Part shown: positions 1-8,496 of the stretch, in pieces | Layout: each line of letters starts with the position of its first letter | Position numbering within the stretch: position 1 is the stretch's first letter | Assembly: GCF_900199725.1 (NCBI RefSeq) | Contig: NZ_LT904904.1 | Location: forward strand, 220,412-284,411 | Source of the DNA: Cytobacillus massiliigabonensis | Lineage (GTDB): Bacteria > Bacillota > Bacilli > Bacillales > Cytobacillaceae | Reading direction: 5' to 3' | DNA length: 64,000 nucleotides | Translations under genes and position numbers: made by a program | The notes under the pieces: generated by a model | The model's input: the letters and a program-made list of their open reading frames with translations, nothing else | The model's database searches: none | Told to the model about the DNA's origin: nothing

Positions 1-740
1 CGAAGTCCTCTCGAGTTCGGACAAGATTAAGAGAAAAGGCTCCAAACGAGTCCGAAGTCCGCTTGAGTTCGGACAAGACTAAGAGGAAAGGCTCCAAACG
101 AGTCCGAAGTCCGCTTGAGTTCGGACAAGATTAAGAGGAAAGGGCTCCAACCGAGTCCGAAGTCCGCTCGAGTTCGGACAAGATTAAGAGCAAAGGCTCC
201 AAACGAGTCCGAAGTCCGCTTGAGTTCGGACAAGATTAAGAGGAAAGGCTCCAACCGAGTCCGAAGTTCCCCCGAGTTCGGACAAGATTATGTTAAAAAG
301 ATCCAACCGAGTCCGAAGTCCGCTCGAGTTCGGACAAGATTAAGAGAAAAAGGCTCCAAACGAGTCCGAATTTCGCTTGAGTTCGGACAAGATTAAGAGA
401 AAAGGCTCCAAGCGAGTCCGAAGTTCCCCCAAGTTCGGACAAGACTAAGAGAAAAAGGTCCAAACGAGTCCGAAGTCCGCTCGAGTTCGGACAAGATTAA
501 GAGAAAAGGCTCCAAACGAGTCCGAAGTCCACCCAGGTTCGGACAAGATAAAGAGCAAAGGCTCCAAACGAGTCCGAAGTCCGCTCGAGTTCGGACAAGA
601 TAAAGAGCAAAGGCTTCAAACGAGTCCGAATTTCGCTTGAGTTCGGACAAGATTAAGAGAAAAGTCTCCAACCGAGTCCGAAGTCCACCCGAATTCGGAC
701 AAGACCAAAAGAAAAGGCTCCAATCAAGTCCGAAGACCGC
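1..740. repeat. Tandem array of a 52-bp unit, about 14 periods
   Basis: Head-to-tail copies spaced 52 bp (53 bp at two places). The block TCCGAA starts at 51, 103, 156, 208, 260, 312, 365, 417, 469, 521, 573, 625, 677 and 729; the first copy is cut by the window edge. Each unit holds an inverted repeat GTCCGAA / TTCGGAC around an 11-nt loop, then a 27-nt linker resembling AAGATTAAGAGAAAAGGCTC. All 13 complete stems are identical while the loops differ, for example GTCCGCTTGAG, GTCCGCTCGAG, GTTCCCCCGAG, TTTCGCTTGAG and GTCCACCCAGG. The array ends 1-2 bp from the stop codon of the NERD gene. Both strands stay open for long stretches, but single-base length changes break the frames, so I treat it as noncoding. 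Confidence 0.95.
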
Positions 741-741
741 C

Positions 742-1650
742 TTATTCATAAAAAGTATCACTTGTTTTTCCGAATGTAGTGTAGTGTTTCCTTAAAATCC
801 TGTTGATTGTCTTCTTGTTTAAACCAACCTTGCACCACTCATAAATGCTTTGAGTAGTTACCTTTCGATCAGGAAATAGCAGCTTAAACTCCTCCACATT
901 TCTTAAAATGGCTGATTCAATTTCTTCATGTTCCCCACACTTTTCGCATTCAAAGTGATAATTTTTTCTATAAATCATGAGAGAATGACAGCACCTGCAA
1001 TAGATCCCTTTTTGAAGAAAATCATAATCATATTTTGGCAATTTCATAAATGGATGTACTGTTTGGTGTAAGGAAATTAATTTTTGAGCGAGCTTTCTAT
1101 GTCCATCATTCAACCTTGAGGGAGTTTTATCTAAATCTCTTAGAAAACGATTTACCTGGGTTGGAAAAATAAATGGTTGGTCCATTGGGGCTTGATATAA
1201 AGTGAATTCAGGGTTCACGAAGATAACGGAAGTTTCAACGAGGTAATTTTGTTTGAGGTTTTGGAGTAATTGGCGGAAAAGTGCAGCACTTCTTTTTAGC
1301 TGGTCTACAGGGTTCTTATATTCACGCCCGGTTGTGACAGCATAGAGTTTGTCCAATTCTAAGTAGTAATCACCCTTGAAATTTTTGATATCCAAGAGGT
1401 GAATAGCACCTTGTGAAATAATTAATGTATCAATTTGAAAATAGGAGTTGTTCACCTCAAGCAGTAAATCATTGATGATGTATCTTTCTTCGTGAAGATT
1501 CTCGCTTAGCTTATCAAATTGAATCTCCCCTTCATAGCCTTTTTCAAGGTTTAAATAGTGACGCCTTTCCTTTTCAGTTAAGTTCATTCGTTTGTTTAAA
1601 CTTCGGCATATCAATAATTCATTTGATTCTTCTCGAGCCTTAAGCAGCAT
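742..1650 (-). CDS. NERD (nuclease-related) domain protein
   Basis: Protein of 302 aa. A NERD domain lies at roughly residues 35-150, with the conserved patches EGEIQFD, FQIDTLII and HLLDIKNFKGDYYLE. A zinc-ribbon-like motif follows near residue 240 (CRCC...CEKCG). The C-terminal part, with helix-turn-helix-like sequence, is typical of Bacillus NERD proteins. The family is related to restriction-type nucleases and is inferred to act on nucleic acid; its role in Bacillus is unknown. I chose the ATG at 1650 because a GGGGAG ribosome site precedes it; an upstream in-frame start at 1698 lacks one. The gene ends at the edge of the 52-bp repeat array, so its transcript may run into the array. Confidence 0.85.
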   Translation of the reverse strand: MLLKAREESNELLICRSLNKRMNLTEKERRHYLNLEKGYEGEIQFDKLSENLHEERYIINDLLLEVNNSYFQIDTLIISQGAIHLLDIKNFKGDYYLELDKLYAVTTGREYKNPVDQLKRSAALFRQLLQNLKQNYLVETSVIFVNPEFTLYQAPMDQPFIFPTQVNRFLRDLDKTPSRLNDGHRKLAQKLISLHQTVHPFMKLPKYDYDFLQKGIYCRCCHSLMIYRKNYHFECEKCGEHEEIESAILRNVEEFKLLFPDRKVTTQSIYEWCKVGLNKKTINRILRKHYTTFGKTSDTFYE

Positions 1651-1802
1651 GAGATCATTCTCCCCTCTTAATATTTCTTTAATTATATAAAAGAACATCT
1701 AGATTTCCTTAAGAGAATATGATTATTCAGTTAACAATTGCTCGTTTAAACTAACCAGTAATGGCAAACTTCCTATCTTCTTAGAGGTTTAACTATAAAA
1801 GT

Positions 1803-1837
1803 AAAGCTGACTAGCCTATATCCACTTCGTCAGCTTT
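1803..1837 (-). terminator. Hairpin terminator after the GNAT gene
   Basis: Perfect 9-bp inverted repeat AAAGCTGAC / GTCAGCTTT (1803-1811 and 1829-1837), followed on the minus strand by a T-rich stretch. It sits just beyond the stop codon of the acetyltransferase. Confidence 0.6.
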
Positions 1838-1843
1838 TGGGAG

Positions 1844-2287
1844 CTAAAACGTATAACGGGAGACTTGTTCATCACTAATAATCAGCCCAGCTACTTCTTG
1901 GAAACCAACCTTCTCGTAAACACGTTTTGCATGTACATTAGTTGGTTCATAGGACAGTGTGATCGTTTTATGACGCTCCTCTTTCAAATTCCTTATATCA
2001 TCTATAACTAGTCTGACCGCTTCCTTCCCATATCCCTGCCCTTGATATTTATGATCAATCATCATGCGATAAATCCAATACTCATGATCATCTTCATCAA
2101 TTCCATATAACGCAAAACCAATCATTTCCTCTCCATGGTAGATTCCTTTTGCATGGAAATTTTCTAGAAAGTTCAATTGAGAAAGGGATACTGCATTTGA
2201 AGCAACAAACTTTACTTGGTCGTCCCGGACACGCAGCGAAATGGCCTTGAGCCAATTGTTTTTCGTTATTGTTTTTAAATGCAACAC
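1844..2287 (-). CDS. GNAT family N-acetyltransferase, BltD/SpeG-like
   Basis: Protein of 147 aa, a single GNAT fold. Acetyl-CoA-binding motif A is visible as YQGQGYGKEAVRLVI (about residues 81-95), and a C-terminal motif as NVHAKRVYEKVGFQ. The pattern IGFALYGID...YWIYRMMID closely resembles Bacillus diamine/spermidine acetyltransferases such as BltD, so a polyamine is a plausible acceptor, but substrate is inferred only. The start is the GTG at 2287, six bases after GGAGG. Transcribed alone, away from the next gene. Confidence 0.85.
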   Translation of the reverse strand: MLHLKTITKNNWLKAISLRVRDDQVKFVASNAVSLSQLNFLENFHAKGIYHGEEMIGFALYGIDEDDHEYWIYRMMIDHKYQGQGYGKEAVRLVIDDIRNLKEERHKTITLSYEPTNVHAKRVYEKVGFQEVAGLIISDEQVSRYTF

Positions 2288-2453
2288 ACTAAATTCCTCC
2301 TTCCTTAAAATTCAGATAATTATTAGACTAATTAAATTATATTTAGTTCTCTAGCTTTCTTCAACAAATTGAAAGGAGTCTTATTCTTCTCTTATGTTCA
2401 AGTTATCTAAGCAGTGAAAATCATGACAATTATTAAGAGAACCTTAGCTCTTC

Positions 2454-2486
2454 CTTTAAAAAATCTTTAAAATCGAAAAATATACT
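2454..2486 (+). promoter_or_regulatory. Response-regulator box and -10 upstream of the DUF4179-like gene
   Basis: Two CTTTAA blocks at 2454 and 2465, exactly 11 bp apart, then 10 nt and a TATACT -10 hexamer at 2481-2486. The same arrangement with the same spacing stands before the VanZ/VanRS operon (3540-3572). The geometry matches PhoB/OmpR-class activator sites that replace a -35 element. Control by the neighbouring response regulator is inferred. Confidence 0.7.
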
Positions 2487-2622
2487 ATGGACATAGGCTT
2501 AAGCAAATAGATGCTTAGACCTAAATGAATTTTACAAAGCAGGGGAGGGATAGGTAGTAAGCTAATAATTTCAAATGATCTAATGCAGTTCAGTTGGAGC
2601 AAAGAAAGGAAGGAAATGAGAG

Positions 2623-3465
2623 ATGAATAAAGACAAAGCAGGAAAAAAGCCGCTCAAGAATATGAAAAGAGGCATGTTAGCTGCGGCAGCAGTACTTGTT
2701 ATAGGTACTTCTACTACTGTTGCTGCCGCCCAGAATACGGATTATTTTAAGATGTTTTTTAGTGTGAAAGAGATGGGTAGTCAAATAACAGATCAAGTAA
2801 CCATTGTATCGGGGATTAAAATGAAAGTAGAAGAAAGTATGAGTGGAGGAAAAAGTGCGATTATCATTGCCTCCTTTGAGAAAGAAGATGGATCTTTATT
2901 CCCTAAAGATGCAGCCATCGCCACTCTAGAATTAGACCTGAAAAATGGGGCAAGTTACATGGTCGATCAGCAAGTAACAGAGGACGGCAAGAAGCTTATT
3001 GCAATGTTTGATGTAGATTCAACAAGCAGCCTAGCTGGTGAAAAGGTGACTCTAAGGGCAGATGCAATTATTAATGGGGAAACGGATGAGATAGTTGAAG
3101 AAGGACCATTTAAACATACGTTTAAAGTACAAGATCATTCCAATCGAATGGATATTGATTTAACAATGAAACAGCAAAACGAGGAAGTAGCGTTAAAAAC
3201 GGTATATGTTTCAGCGATCGGAATTGGCCTTGAGGGGAAACGTGTAGACGGAAAAACGGACTTTCTGCCAGAACATGCCCCGATTGTTAAGGCAATAGCA
3301 AAGGATAATACAATCATTGAATTAAAATCGAGCTCAACAAGCACTACTGACATTGGCTTTAAATGGCAATACAGTTTAGATCAAGATGGAAACCGCGTCT
3401 TTTTAGAAAAATCAAAGATTAAAGCGATTATGATCAATGATCAATTAATGAACGTGAACGAATAA
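2623..3465 (+). CDS. Secreted or membrane-anchored DUF4179-like protein
   Basis: Protein of 280 aa. Residues 1-12 are Lys-rich, followed by one hydrophobic segment at about 16-37 ending in a possible signal peptidase site (VAAAQ). The remainder is an extracellular beta-rich domain; DQVTIVSGIKMKVEES and the following strands resemble DUF4179 domains, which are normally attached to anti-sigma factors. Here the cytoplasmic anti-sigma part is missing and no sigma factor gene is adjacent. Ribosome site AAGGAAGGAAA. Its promoter box duplicates that of the following VanZ-VanRS operon, so it is probably a target or accessory of that system. Function unknown. Confidence 0.7.
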   Translation: MNKDKAGKKPLKNMKRGMLAAAAVLVIGTSTTVAAAQNTDYFKMFFSVKEMGSQITDQVTIVSGIKMKVEESMSGGKSAIIIASFEKEDGSLFPKDAAIATLELDLKNGASYMVDQQVTEDGKKLIAMFDVDSTSSLAGEKVTLRADAIINGETDEIVEEGPFKHTFKVQDHSNRMDIDLTMKQQNEEVALKTVYVSAIGIGLEGKRVDGKTDFLPEHAPIVKAIAKDNTIIELKSSSTSTTDIGFKWQYSLDQDGNRVFLEKSKIKAIMINDQLMNVNE

Positions 3466-3483
3466 AGATAAAATGCTTAGAAG

Positions 3484-3511
3484 CGTATATTCGATTTGAG
3501 TATACGTTTTT
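3484..3511 (+). terminator. Weak hairpin terminator after the DUF4179-like gene
   Basis: CGTATA / TATACG inverted repeat (3484-3489, 3501-3506) followed by a run of T. Lies between the gene and the next promoter box. Confidence 0.5.
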
Positions 3512-3539
3512 CTCATTTTTAAGAAATCATTTCTATTTT

Positions 3540-3572
3540 CTTTAAAAAAACTTTAGATTTACTCAATATACT
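3540..3572 (+). promoter_or_regulatory. Response-regulator box and -10 of the VanZ/VanRS operon
   Basis: CTTTAA at 3540 and CTTTAG at 3551 (11-bp period), a 10-nt gap, then TATACT at 3567-3572. Identical spacing to the box at 2454-2486. Suggests autoregulation by the response regulator encoded at 4203. Confidence 0.7.
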
Positions 3573-3605
3573 AAAACTATTAATTTAACTGTAGGAGGAA
3601 AACAG

Positions 3606-4172
3606 ATGGAAGAATCGATCATGTTTACAATTGATTCAGCATATATTCTTGTTCCAGCATTGATTATTTTTTTACTATATATAACTTATGCAGCGCTTTT
3701 AAGACATAAGTTCAGTTTAGGGCAAGCTGTCCTATTAACATCGTTTGCCATTTACTTCTTATGCATGATTCATTTAGTATTTTTCCCAATCGAAGTGAAC
3801 ATTGGGAAATACGCAAACCTGACTCCTTGGTACAAATCAATAAATTTTATCCCAATATTAACAATTGATATCACGACTTTTCTTTTAAATGTAATCATGA
3901 TGCTGCCTTTTGGCATGTATTTGCCATTACTGAATAAGAAGTATCATTCTATTAAAAAAGCAGCTTATATAGGGTTCTTAGTCAGTTTAACTTTCGAGAT
4001 CATTCAGCTGTTAATAAGAGTCACACTTGGGAATGGGAGAAGTACAGACATTAACGACTTAATTGCCAATACATTAGGTGCTGTGGTAGGGTTTTTACTA
4101 ATAAAAAAACTGTCACATGTCCAGATAGTTATTCGCATTCTTCATAAGATAAGCTTAGAAAAAGGAATGTAA
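3606..4172 (+). CDS. VanZ-like family membrane protein
   Basis: Protein of 188 aa with about five membrane segments. The VanZ-like domain is recognisable by NFIPI, the FLLNVIMMLPFGMYLPL segment and TDINDLIANTLGAVVG near the C terminus. VanZ of Tn1546 gives low-level teicoplanin resistance; most family members have no known function. Strong AGGAGG seven bases before the ATG. First gene of an operon with the response regulator (30-bp gap) and kinase, whose VanR/VanS similarity supports a cell-envelope role. No vanHAX-type ligase genes are in the window, so I do not call it glycopeptide resistance. Confidence 0.85.
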   Translation: MEESIMFTIDSAYILVPALIIFLLYITYAALLRHKFSLGQAVLLTSFAIYFLCMIHLVFFPIEVNIGKYANLTPWYKSINFIPILTIDITTFLLNVIMMLPFGMYLPLLNKKYHSIKKAAYIGFLVSLTFEIIQLLIRVTLGNGRSTDINDLIANTLGAVVGFLLIKKLSHVQIVIRILHKISLEKGM

Positions 4173-4202
4173 GAACGTACATGTGCTTAAGGAGGCAAAA
4201 CT

Positions 4203-4904
4203 TTGAGTAATACGATTTTAATTGTCGATGATGATAAAGACATTGCAAAGCTTGTTGAAGTTTACCTAAGCAATGAGGGGTATCAAATCCTTCAAGCACA
4301 GGATGGAATCGAAGCATTAAAGGTACTCTCATTGAATCGAGTGGATTTAATTGTATTAGACGTTATGATGCCTAATATGGACGGGCTGGAATTATGTAAA
4401 CAGATTCGGACCGATAATCAGGTGCCCATCCTCATGCTAAGTGCCAAAGTACAGGACATGGATAAAATTATGGGTTTAATGACAGGTGCCGATGATTATA
4501 TGATTAAGCCTTTTAATCCGTTGGAATTGACCGCTAGAGTAAAGGCATTATTTCGGAGGGTAAATTATAATCCTGCCAAAAATACAGGAGCTATTCAAAT
4601 TCATACACTAGAAATTGATAAGCAAAGTCATCAGGTGACTGCAGGCGGGAAAGAAATCAAATTAACGTCCATTGAATTCGACATTTTATATTTTTTAGCT
4701 AAAAATCAAGGAAGAGTATTCAGTTCGGAGGAGATTTTTGAAAGAGTTTGGAAGGAGGAAAGTATCGGTTCGAATAAAACCGTTATGGTCCATATTAAAA
4801 ATATCCGCGATAAAATAGAAGCAGTGATACCAGGAGAAGCAGTCATTCAAACCATCTGGGGAGTGGGGTATAAAATTGAAAAAAGTCATCCTGTTTATTC
4901 CTAA
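4203..4904 (+). CDS. OmpR/PhoB-family response regulator, VanR-like
   Basis: Protein of 233 aa. Receiver domain at residues 1-115 with acidic residues D9-D11, phospho-acceptor D53 (LIVLDVMMP) and K near 103 (MIKPF). A winged-helix C-terminal DNA-binding domain follows (LTSIEFDILYFLAKNQGRVFS; VWGVGYKIE-type end). The start is TTG at 4203, eight bases after GGAGG. The kinase gene begins inside its 3' end, so the two are translationally coupled. Likely binds the 11-bp CTTTAA direct repeats at 2454 and 3540. Confidence 0.92.
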   Translation: MSNTILIVDDDKDIAKLVEVYLSNEGYQILQAQDGIEALKVLSLNRVDLIVLDVMMPNMDGLELCKQIRTDNQVPILMLSAKVQDMDKIMGLMTGADDYMIKPFNPLELTARVKALFRRVNYNPAKNTGAIQIHTLEIDKQSHQVTAGGKEIKLTSIEFDILYFLAKNQGRVFSSEEIFERVWKEESIGSNKTVMVHIKNIRDKIEAVIPGEAVIQTIWGVGYKIEKSHPVYS

Positions 4905-5991
4905 ATGGAAGTTTCCCTTATATATTCTTCTCTCATCCCTTTTGACTAGTGTAACAGCTGTGGCATTCATTCCGACAATCAGGTATTTAGAAACGGAGTC
5001 ATCACGGGTGTCAGATTTAATTGAACTTGTTGGCTCTTTCGGTTTAGCGCCTATAGTACTCATCTTTAGTGTGATTTTTATTAGTTATTTATTTCCATTT
5101 TTCCTATATGAAAGAAAAAGATATCACGAGTACTTACTTAATAAAATGATCGAAGAAGTCGAGTATATTTCAGAAGGTCATTTCGGCCAAAAAGTAACCA
5201 TTGAGGACGAACAGAGAATAGGTGAATTAGGTAAAAAAATTAACAATATTGTTTTCCAAGGAGAAAAAGCGGTAGAAGATCAAAAAAAATCTGCACAAGT
5301 AAAAAATGATTTGGTTACGAATGTGGCTCATGATCTGCGGTCACCGCTTACTTCCATTGTCGGTTATTTGAACCTGATCAATGAAGATCAATATAAAGAT
5401 GAGGTTGAACTGCGTCATTACATCCAAATTGTTCATAACAAGGCAGAAAGTCTGCATCATCTAATCAATGATTTATTTGAATATACTTTCGTTCAAAACA
5501 GGGAAGCTCTTATGAATGAAGTGCCTATTAATATAGAAGAAATGTTAAATCAGCTGATCATTCAGCATCAATATCAAGTTCAAAATGCAGGTATGGAAAT
5601 GAGACTATTCTTAGCTTCCGCAATGAATCCGGTAGTCATGGGAGATGGGAATAAACTAGCAAGAGCTTTTGAAAACCTTTTGCAAAATGCGATTCGGTAT
5701 GGGAAGGAAGGGAAATACATTGATATAAAATGGATTGATTCAGATGAAATGATTGAGATTGAAATAGCTAATTATGGTCAGGTCATTCCAGATGTTGATA
5801 TCCCGCATATTTTTGAAAGGTTTTACAGAGTAGAAAAATCTCGATCGGAACATACAGGGGGATCGGGTTTAGGACTAGCCATTGTAAAAAGTATTGTAGA
5901 ATTACATGATGGACTTATTGAAGTGAAGAGTTCGTTAGGAAAAACATCATTTGTTGTTAAGTTGTGGAAAATGATAAGTGAGGCAAAGTGA
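4876..5991 (+). CDS. Sensor histidine kinase, VanS-like
   Basis: Protein of 371 aa. Two membrane segments (about 13-33 and 55-78) bracket a short external loop of around 20 residues, so it may sense within the membrane or through a partner such as the VanZ protein. A HAMP-like linker (about 85-130) leads to the HisKA box with H152 (NVAHDLRSPLTS). The HATPase domain shows N box ENLLQNAIRYG and GSGLGLAIVKSIVELHDG. TTG start at 4876 overlapping the regulator gene by 29 bp. Partner of the regulator at 4203. Confidence 0.92.
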   Translation: MKKVILFIPKWKFPLYILLSSLLTSVTAVAFIPTIRYLETESSRVSDLIELVGSFGLAPIVLIFSVIFISYLFPFFLYERKRYHEYLLNKMIEEVEYISEGHFGQKVTIEDEQRIGELGKKINNIVFQGEKAVEDQKKSAQVKNDLVTNVAHDLRSPLTSIVGYLNLINEDQYKDEVELRHYIQIVHNKAESLHHLINDLFEYTFVQNREALMNEVPINIEEMLNQLIIQHQYQVQNAGMEMRLFLASAMNPVVMGDGNKLARAFENLLQNAIRYGKEGKYIDIKWIDSDEMIEIEIANYGQVIPDVDIPHIFERFYRVEKSRSEHTGGSGLGLAIVKSIVELHDGLIEVKSSLGKTSFVVKLWKMISEAK

Positions 5992-6054
5992 AAAGTTCTG
6001 GAGAAATTACATTCTAGGTTGTTATATAGCCTTATTCGATTTGATTCATCATTT

Positions 6055-6083
6055 TGGGACAAGGAGCCTGTCTCCATGTCCCG
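6055..6083. repeat. GGGACA palindromic element, copy 1
   Basis: Stem GGGACA-A-GGAG / CTCC-A-TGTCCC around CCTGT. Lies between the convergent VanS-like and symporter genes, 14 bp from the latter's stop, and could act as its terminator. Confidence 0.85.
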
Positions 6084-6096
6084 CTGTACTGTAAAA

Positions 6097-7440
6097 CTAA
6101 ATAATCCCAAGCGTATTCAGAAATACAACGATGATTGTAATGGGAACCACACAGGTCATCAAGAAGCGCCAAGCGGGATATAGCCTTGGTGCTGCTGTAC
6201 TATTTAATTCAAATTCATTTTTAATGAGTGATGGATCAGCTCTATAGATGATGAAAAATGAAATCAGCAGGCTGCCGAATGGAAGCATAATATTACTGAC
6301 AAGAAAATCTGTCGCATCAAAAATGTTTTTTCTAAAAATCATTAAATCGCCTAGAATGCTAGAAGATAAAGCTGCTGGAATGGCTGCCAGGAAGATAATG
6401 AGCCCAGAGACCCATGTTACCTTGATTCTTGACCTTTTACCATTTGCTGTAAAAGCAGCTACAATAATTTCATACAAACTAAAGGATGAGGTCAATGTAG
6501 CAAACAAGAATAAGAATAGGAACAGGCACAAGAATACTTCGCCTAATGGCAGCTGAGAAAAAACGGATGGCAATACGATAAACAGCAAACCAGGACCTTC
6601 TGCGGGTTCATATCCGAAAGCAAAGACGACTGGAAAAATCGCAAGTCCAGCTAATAACGAAACGAAAATATTCATACCGACAACTGCGCTGGCAGAAGAC
6701 GTTAAGCTTACATCTTTTTTTAGATAAGAGCTGTAGGTAACCATGCAGGAAAATCCAACTGCTAGTGAGAAAAATGATTGTCCTAACGCATATAGAATGG
6801 ATTCACCGGTTATCTTCGAGAAGTCGGGCGAGAGAAAGAACCTCACTCCTTCCATTGCTCCGTCAAGGGTTAAGGCACGTACAACTAAAATGATAAAAAA
6901 GATAAATAATAGCGGCATCATATATTTATTCGCTTTTTCAATTCCGTTTGAGACACCAAGCGAAATAACGAGAATGTTAATGAATGAGAAAATAAACAAG
7001 CCAACGATCGTAATCCATGGGGTTCCAATGATTAAATTAAATAAATCAGGATAGTTTGCCCCATCAGCAATAATATGACCAAGAATAGATAAACCGCTAT
7101 ATACAAGAACCCATCCGCCAACGACACTGTAAAAGGATAGGAGCAAAAAGCAGCCGAGGACTCCAAGTCGTCCAACCCATACCCAAAGGCTGTTAGGTGC
7201 CAGGTTTTTATAGGCGCTGATTGCCTCTTTGCCTGACCCTCTGCCAATAATAAATTCGGCAATAAGCAGAGGTAAGCCGATTATCAAAGTGAATGCGACG
7301 AATATGAGAAAGAAAGCACCCCCGCCGCTCATTCCTGTTACATACGGAAACTTCCATATGGCGCCAAGACCAATAGCCGCCCCGGCAGATGCCAAAATAA
7401 ATCCAATCTTGGATGTCCACTGGTCTTTTTTTACCTCCAC
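6097..7440 (-). CDS. Sodium-dependent transporter, NSS (SNF) family
   Basis: Protein of 447 aa with about eleven to twelve membrane helices. The N terminus carries the family signature WTSKIGFILASAGAAIGLGAIWKFPYV, including the TM1 GLG region that binds sodium and substrate. Members move amino acids or related compounds with sodium; Bacillus homologues are YocR and YhdH. Substrate cannot be read from sequence. GTG start at 7440, seven bases after a GGGTG ribosome site. Single gene, divergent from the TauE/SafE gene. Confidence 0.9.
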   Translation of the reverse strand: MEVKKDQWTSKIGFILASAGAAIGLGAIWKFPYVTGMSGGGAFFLIFVAFTLIIGLPLLIAEFIIGRGSGKEAISAYKNLAPNSLWVWVGRLGVLGCFLLLSFYSVVGGWVLVYSGLSILGHIIADGANYPDLFNLIIGTPWITIVGLFIFSFINILVISLGVSNGIEKANKYMMPLLFIFFIILVVRALTLDGAMEGVRFFLSPDFSKITGESILYALGQSFFSLAVGFSCMVTYSSYLKKDVSLTSSASAVVGMNIFVSLLAGLAIFPVVFAFGYEPAEGPGLLFIVLPSVFSQLPLGEVFLCLFLFLFLFATLTSSFSLYEIIVAAFTANGKRSRIKVTWVSGLIIFLAAIPAALSSSILGDLMIFRKNIFDATDFLVSNIMLPFGSLLISFFIIYRADPSLIKNEFELNSTAAPRLYPAWRFLMTCVVPITIIVVFLNTLGII

Positions 7441-7721
7441 TTCACATCACCCTTTTCTAAATTTACGGAATACAAAATAATCACGGTCTGTCTGGCAGAA
7501 CGGCGATAGAAAGTTCCATTTTATCATAGATATTTCGAAAGTTAGCCTTCTAACTTAAAACTTTTACATAAGAGATCATTGTCTGTGTAGGTCCAATTAT
7601 TCAATGGGGATGGAGATCTCTTCTTATGAACCCTTCTCTCGTTTCAGGAAAAGGTATATCATTAAAGGTAAGGAGAACTTTAATGTGTTTATGGGAAATA
7701 AAGTAAAAAAGCGGGTGCTAT
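7441..7721. other. Divergent intergenic region
   Basis: Must contain the promoters of the symporter (leftward) and the TauE/SafE gene (rightward). I see no convincing gene, riboswitch or repeat here. Confidence 0.5.
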
Positions 7722-8438
7722 ATGAACTTATTTTTATTTGTCGTCATTATCCTAACAGCTTCCATCCTTCAAACAAGTACAGGTTTTGGTTTTTCTATAT
7801 TAGCTACTCCCTTTCTTTTATTACTCTTTGAACCAGCCGAAGCGATACAAATGAACTTACTTCTATCGCTAGTGATTTCTATTGCTTTAATTAGGAAGGT
7901 TAGAAAGGATATTGATTTTGGAATCCTGAAAAGGTTTGTGATCGGAAGTGGAATTGGCCTGCCGATAGGAATCATCATCTTCATGTTAATAGATATAAAT
8001 AAATTAAAGTTGGTCATAAGCCTTATTATTTTGGCATTAACTATTTTGCTTATCCTTAAGTTTCGCATGAAACAGGGAAAGAAGAGAGACTTAGCTGTCG
8101 GCGGACTTTCAGGTGCCCTTACAACGAGTATAGGCATGCCTGGACCGCCATTGCTGTTATATTTTTCAGGAACAGATACGCATAAGGAAAAGCTGCGAGG
8201 GACTACGCTGGCATTTTATTTGTTTATTTATTTGATTAGTTTAGTTATCCAGGTTATTTTTGCTGGAACGAATAAAACAGTCTGGGTATCAAGCGTTGCT
8301 GCACTTCCACTAGTATTTATCGGTTTGTATGTGGGTCAGCTCTTATTTAAAAGAATTAACCAGCAAATCTTCCGTATCTTCACGTATATTATTTTATTGT
8401 TTACTGGTATTTATTTGTTTATTGAAAGTTTGCTGTAA
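7722..8438 (+). CDS. TauE/SafE-family sulfite exporter-like permease
   Basis: Protein of 238 aa with about eight membrane helices. Family motifs are QTSTGFGFSILATPFLLL at residues 17-34 and GGLSGALTTSIGMPGPPLLLYF at about 126-147, the two pseudo-symmetric halves. Known relatives export sulfite, sulfoacetate or other organosulfur anions; substrate here is unknown. ATG at 7722 with only a weak GGGTG ribosome site. Monocistronic, followed by a strong terminator. A second family member lies at 44222. Confidence 0.85.
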   Translation: MNLFLFVVIILTASILQTSTGFGFSILATPFLLLLFEPAEAIQMNLLLSLVISIALIRKVRKDIDFGILKRFVIGSGIGLPIGIIIFMLIDINKLKLVISLIILALTILLILKFRMKQGKKRDLAVGGLSGALTTSIGMPGPPLLLYFSGTDTHKEKLRGTTLAFYLFIYLISLVIQVIFAGTNKTVWVSSVAALPLVFIGLYVGQLLFKRINQQIFRIFTYIILLFTGIYLFIESLL

Positions 8439-8443
8439 TTGTT

Positions 8444-8479
8444 AAAGGCAGTTCCTATTTTTATAGGTGCTGCCTTTTT
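8444..8479 (+). terminator. Intrinsic terminator after the TauE/SafE gene
   Basis: AAAGGCAG / CTGCCTTT stem with an inner CCTAT / ATAGG stem, followed by a T run. Confidence 0.85.
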
Positions 8480-8496
8480 CTTATATAGTAATGAAA

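Noticed and set aside
1-740. Repeat array as a CRISPR
   Set aside because: The variable part is only 11 nt, loops recur among units, and no cas genes are in the window.
1-761. Protein-coding frames across the 52-bp array on both strands
   Set aside because: Periodic sequence without stops explains them; two units are 53 bp and shift the frame, and there are no ribosome sites.
3606-5991. Glycopeptide resistance cluster
   Set aside because: Only VanZ/VanR/VanS-like genes are present. No ligase, dehydrogenase or dipeptidase genes are nearby.
7604-7831. Short frame upstream of the TauE/SafE gene
   Set aside because: It overlaps the well-supported permease in another frame and its composition is not protein-like.
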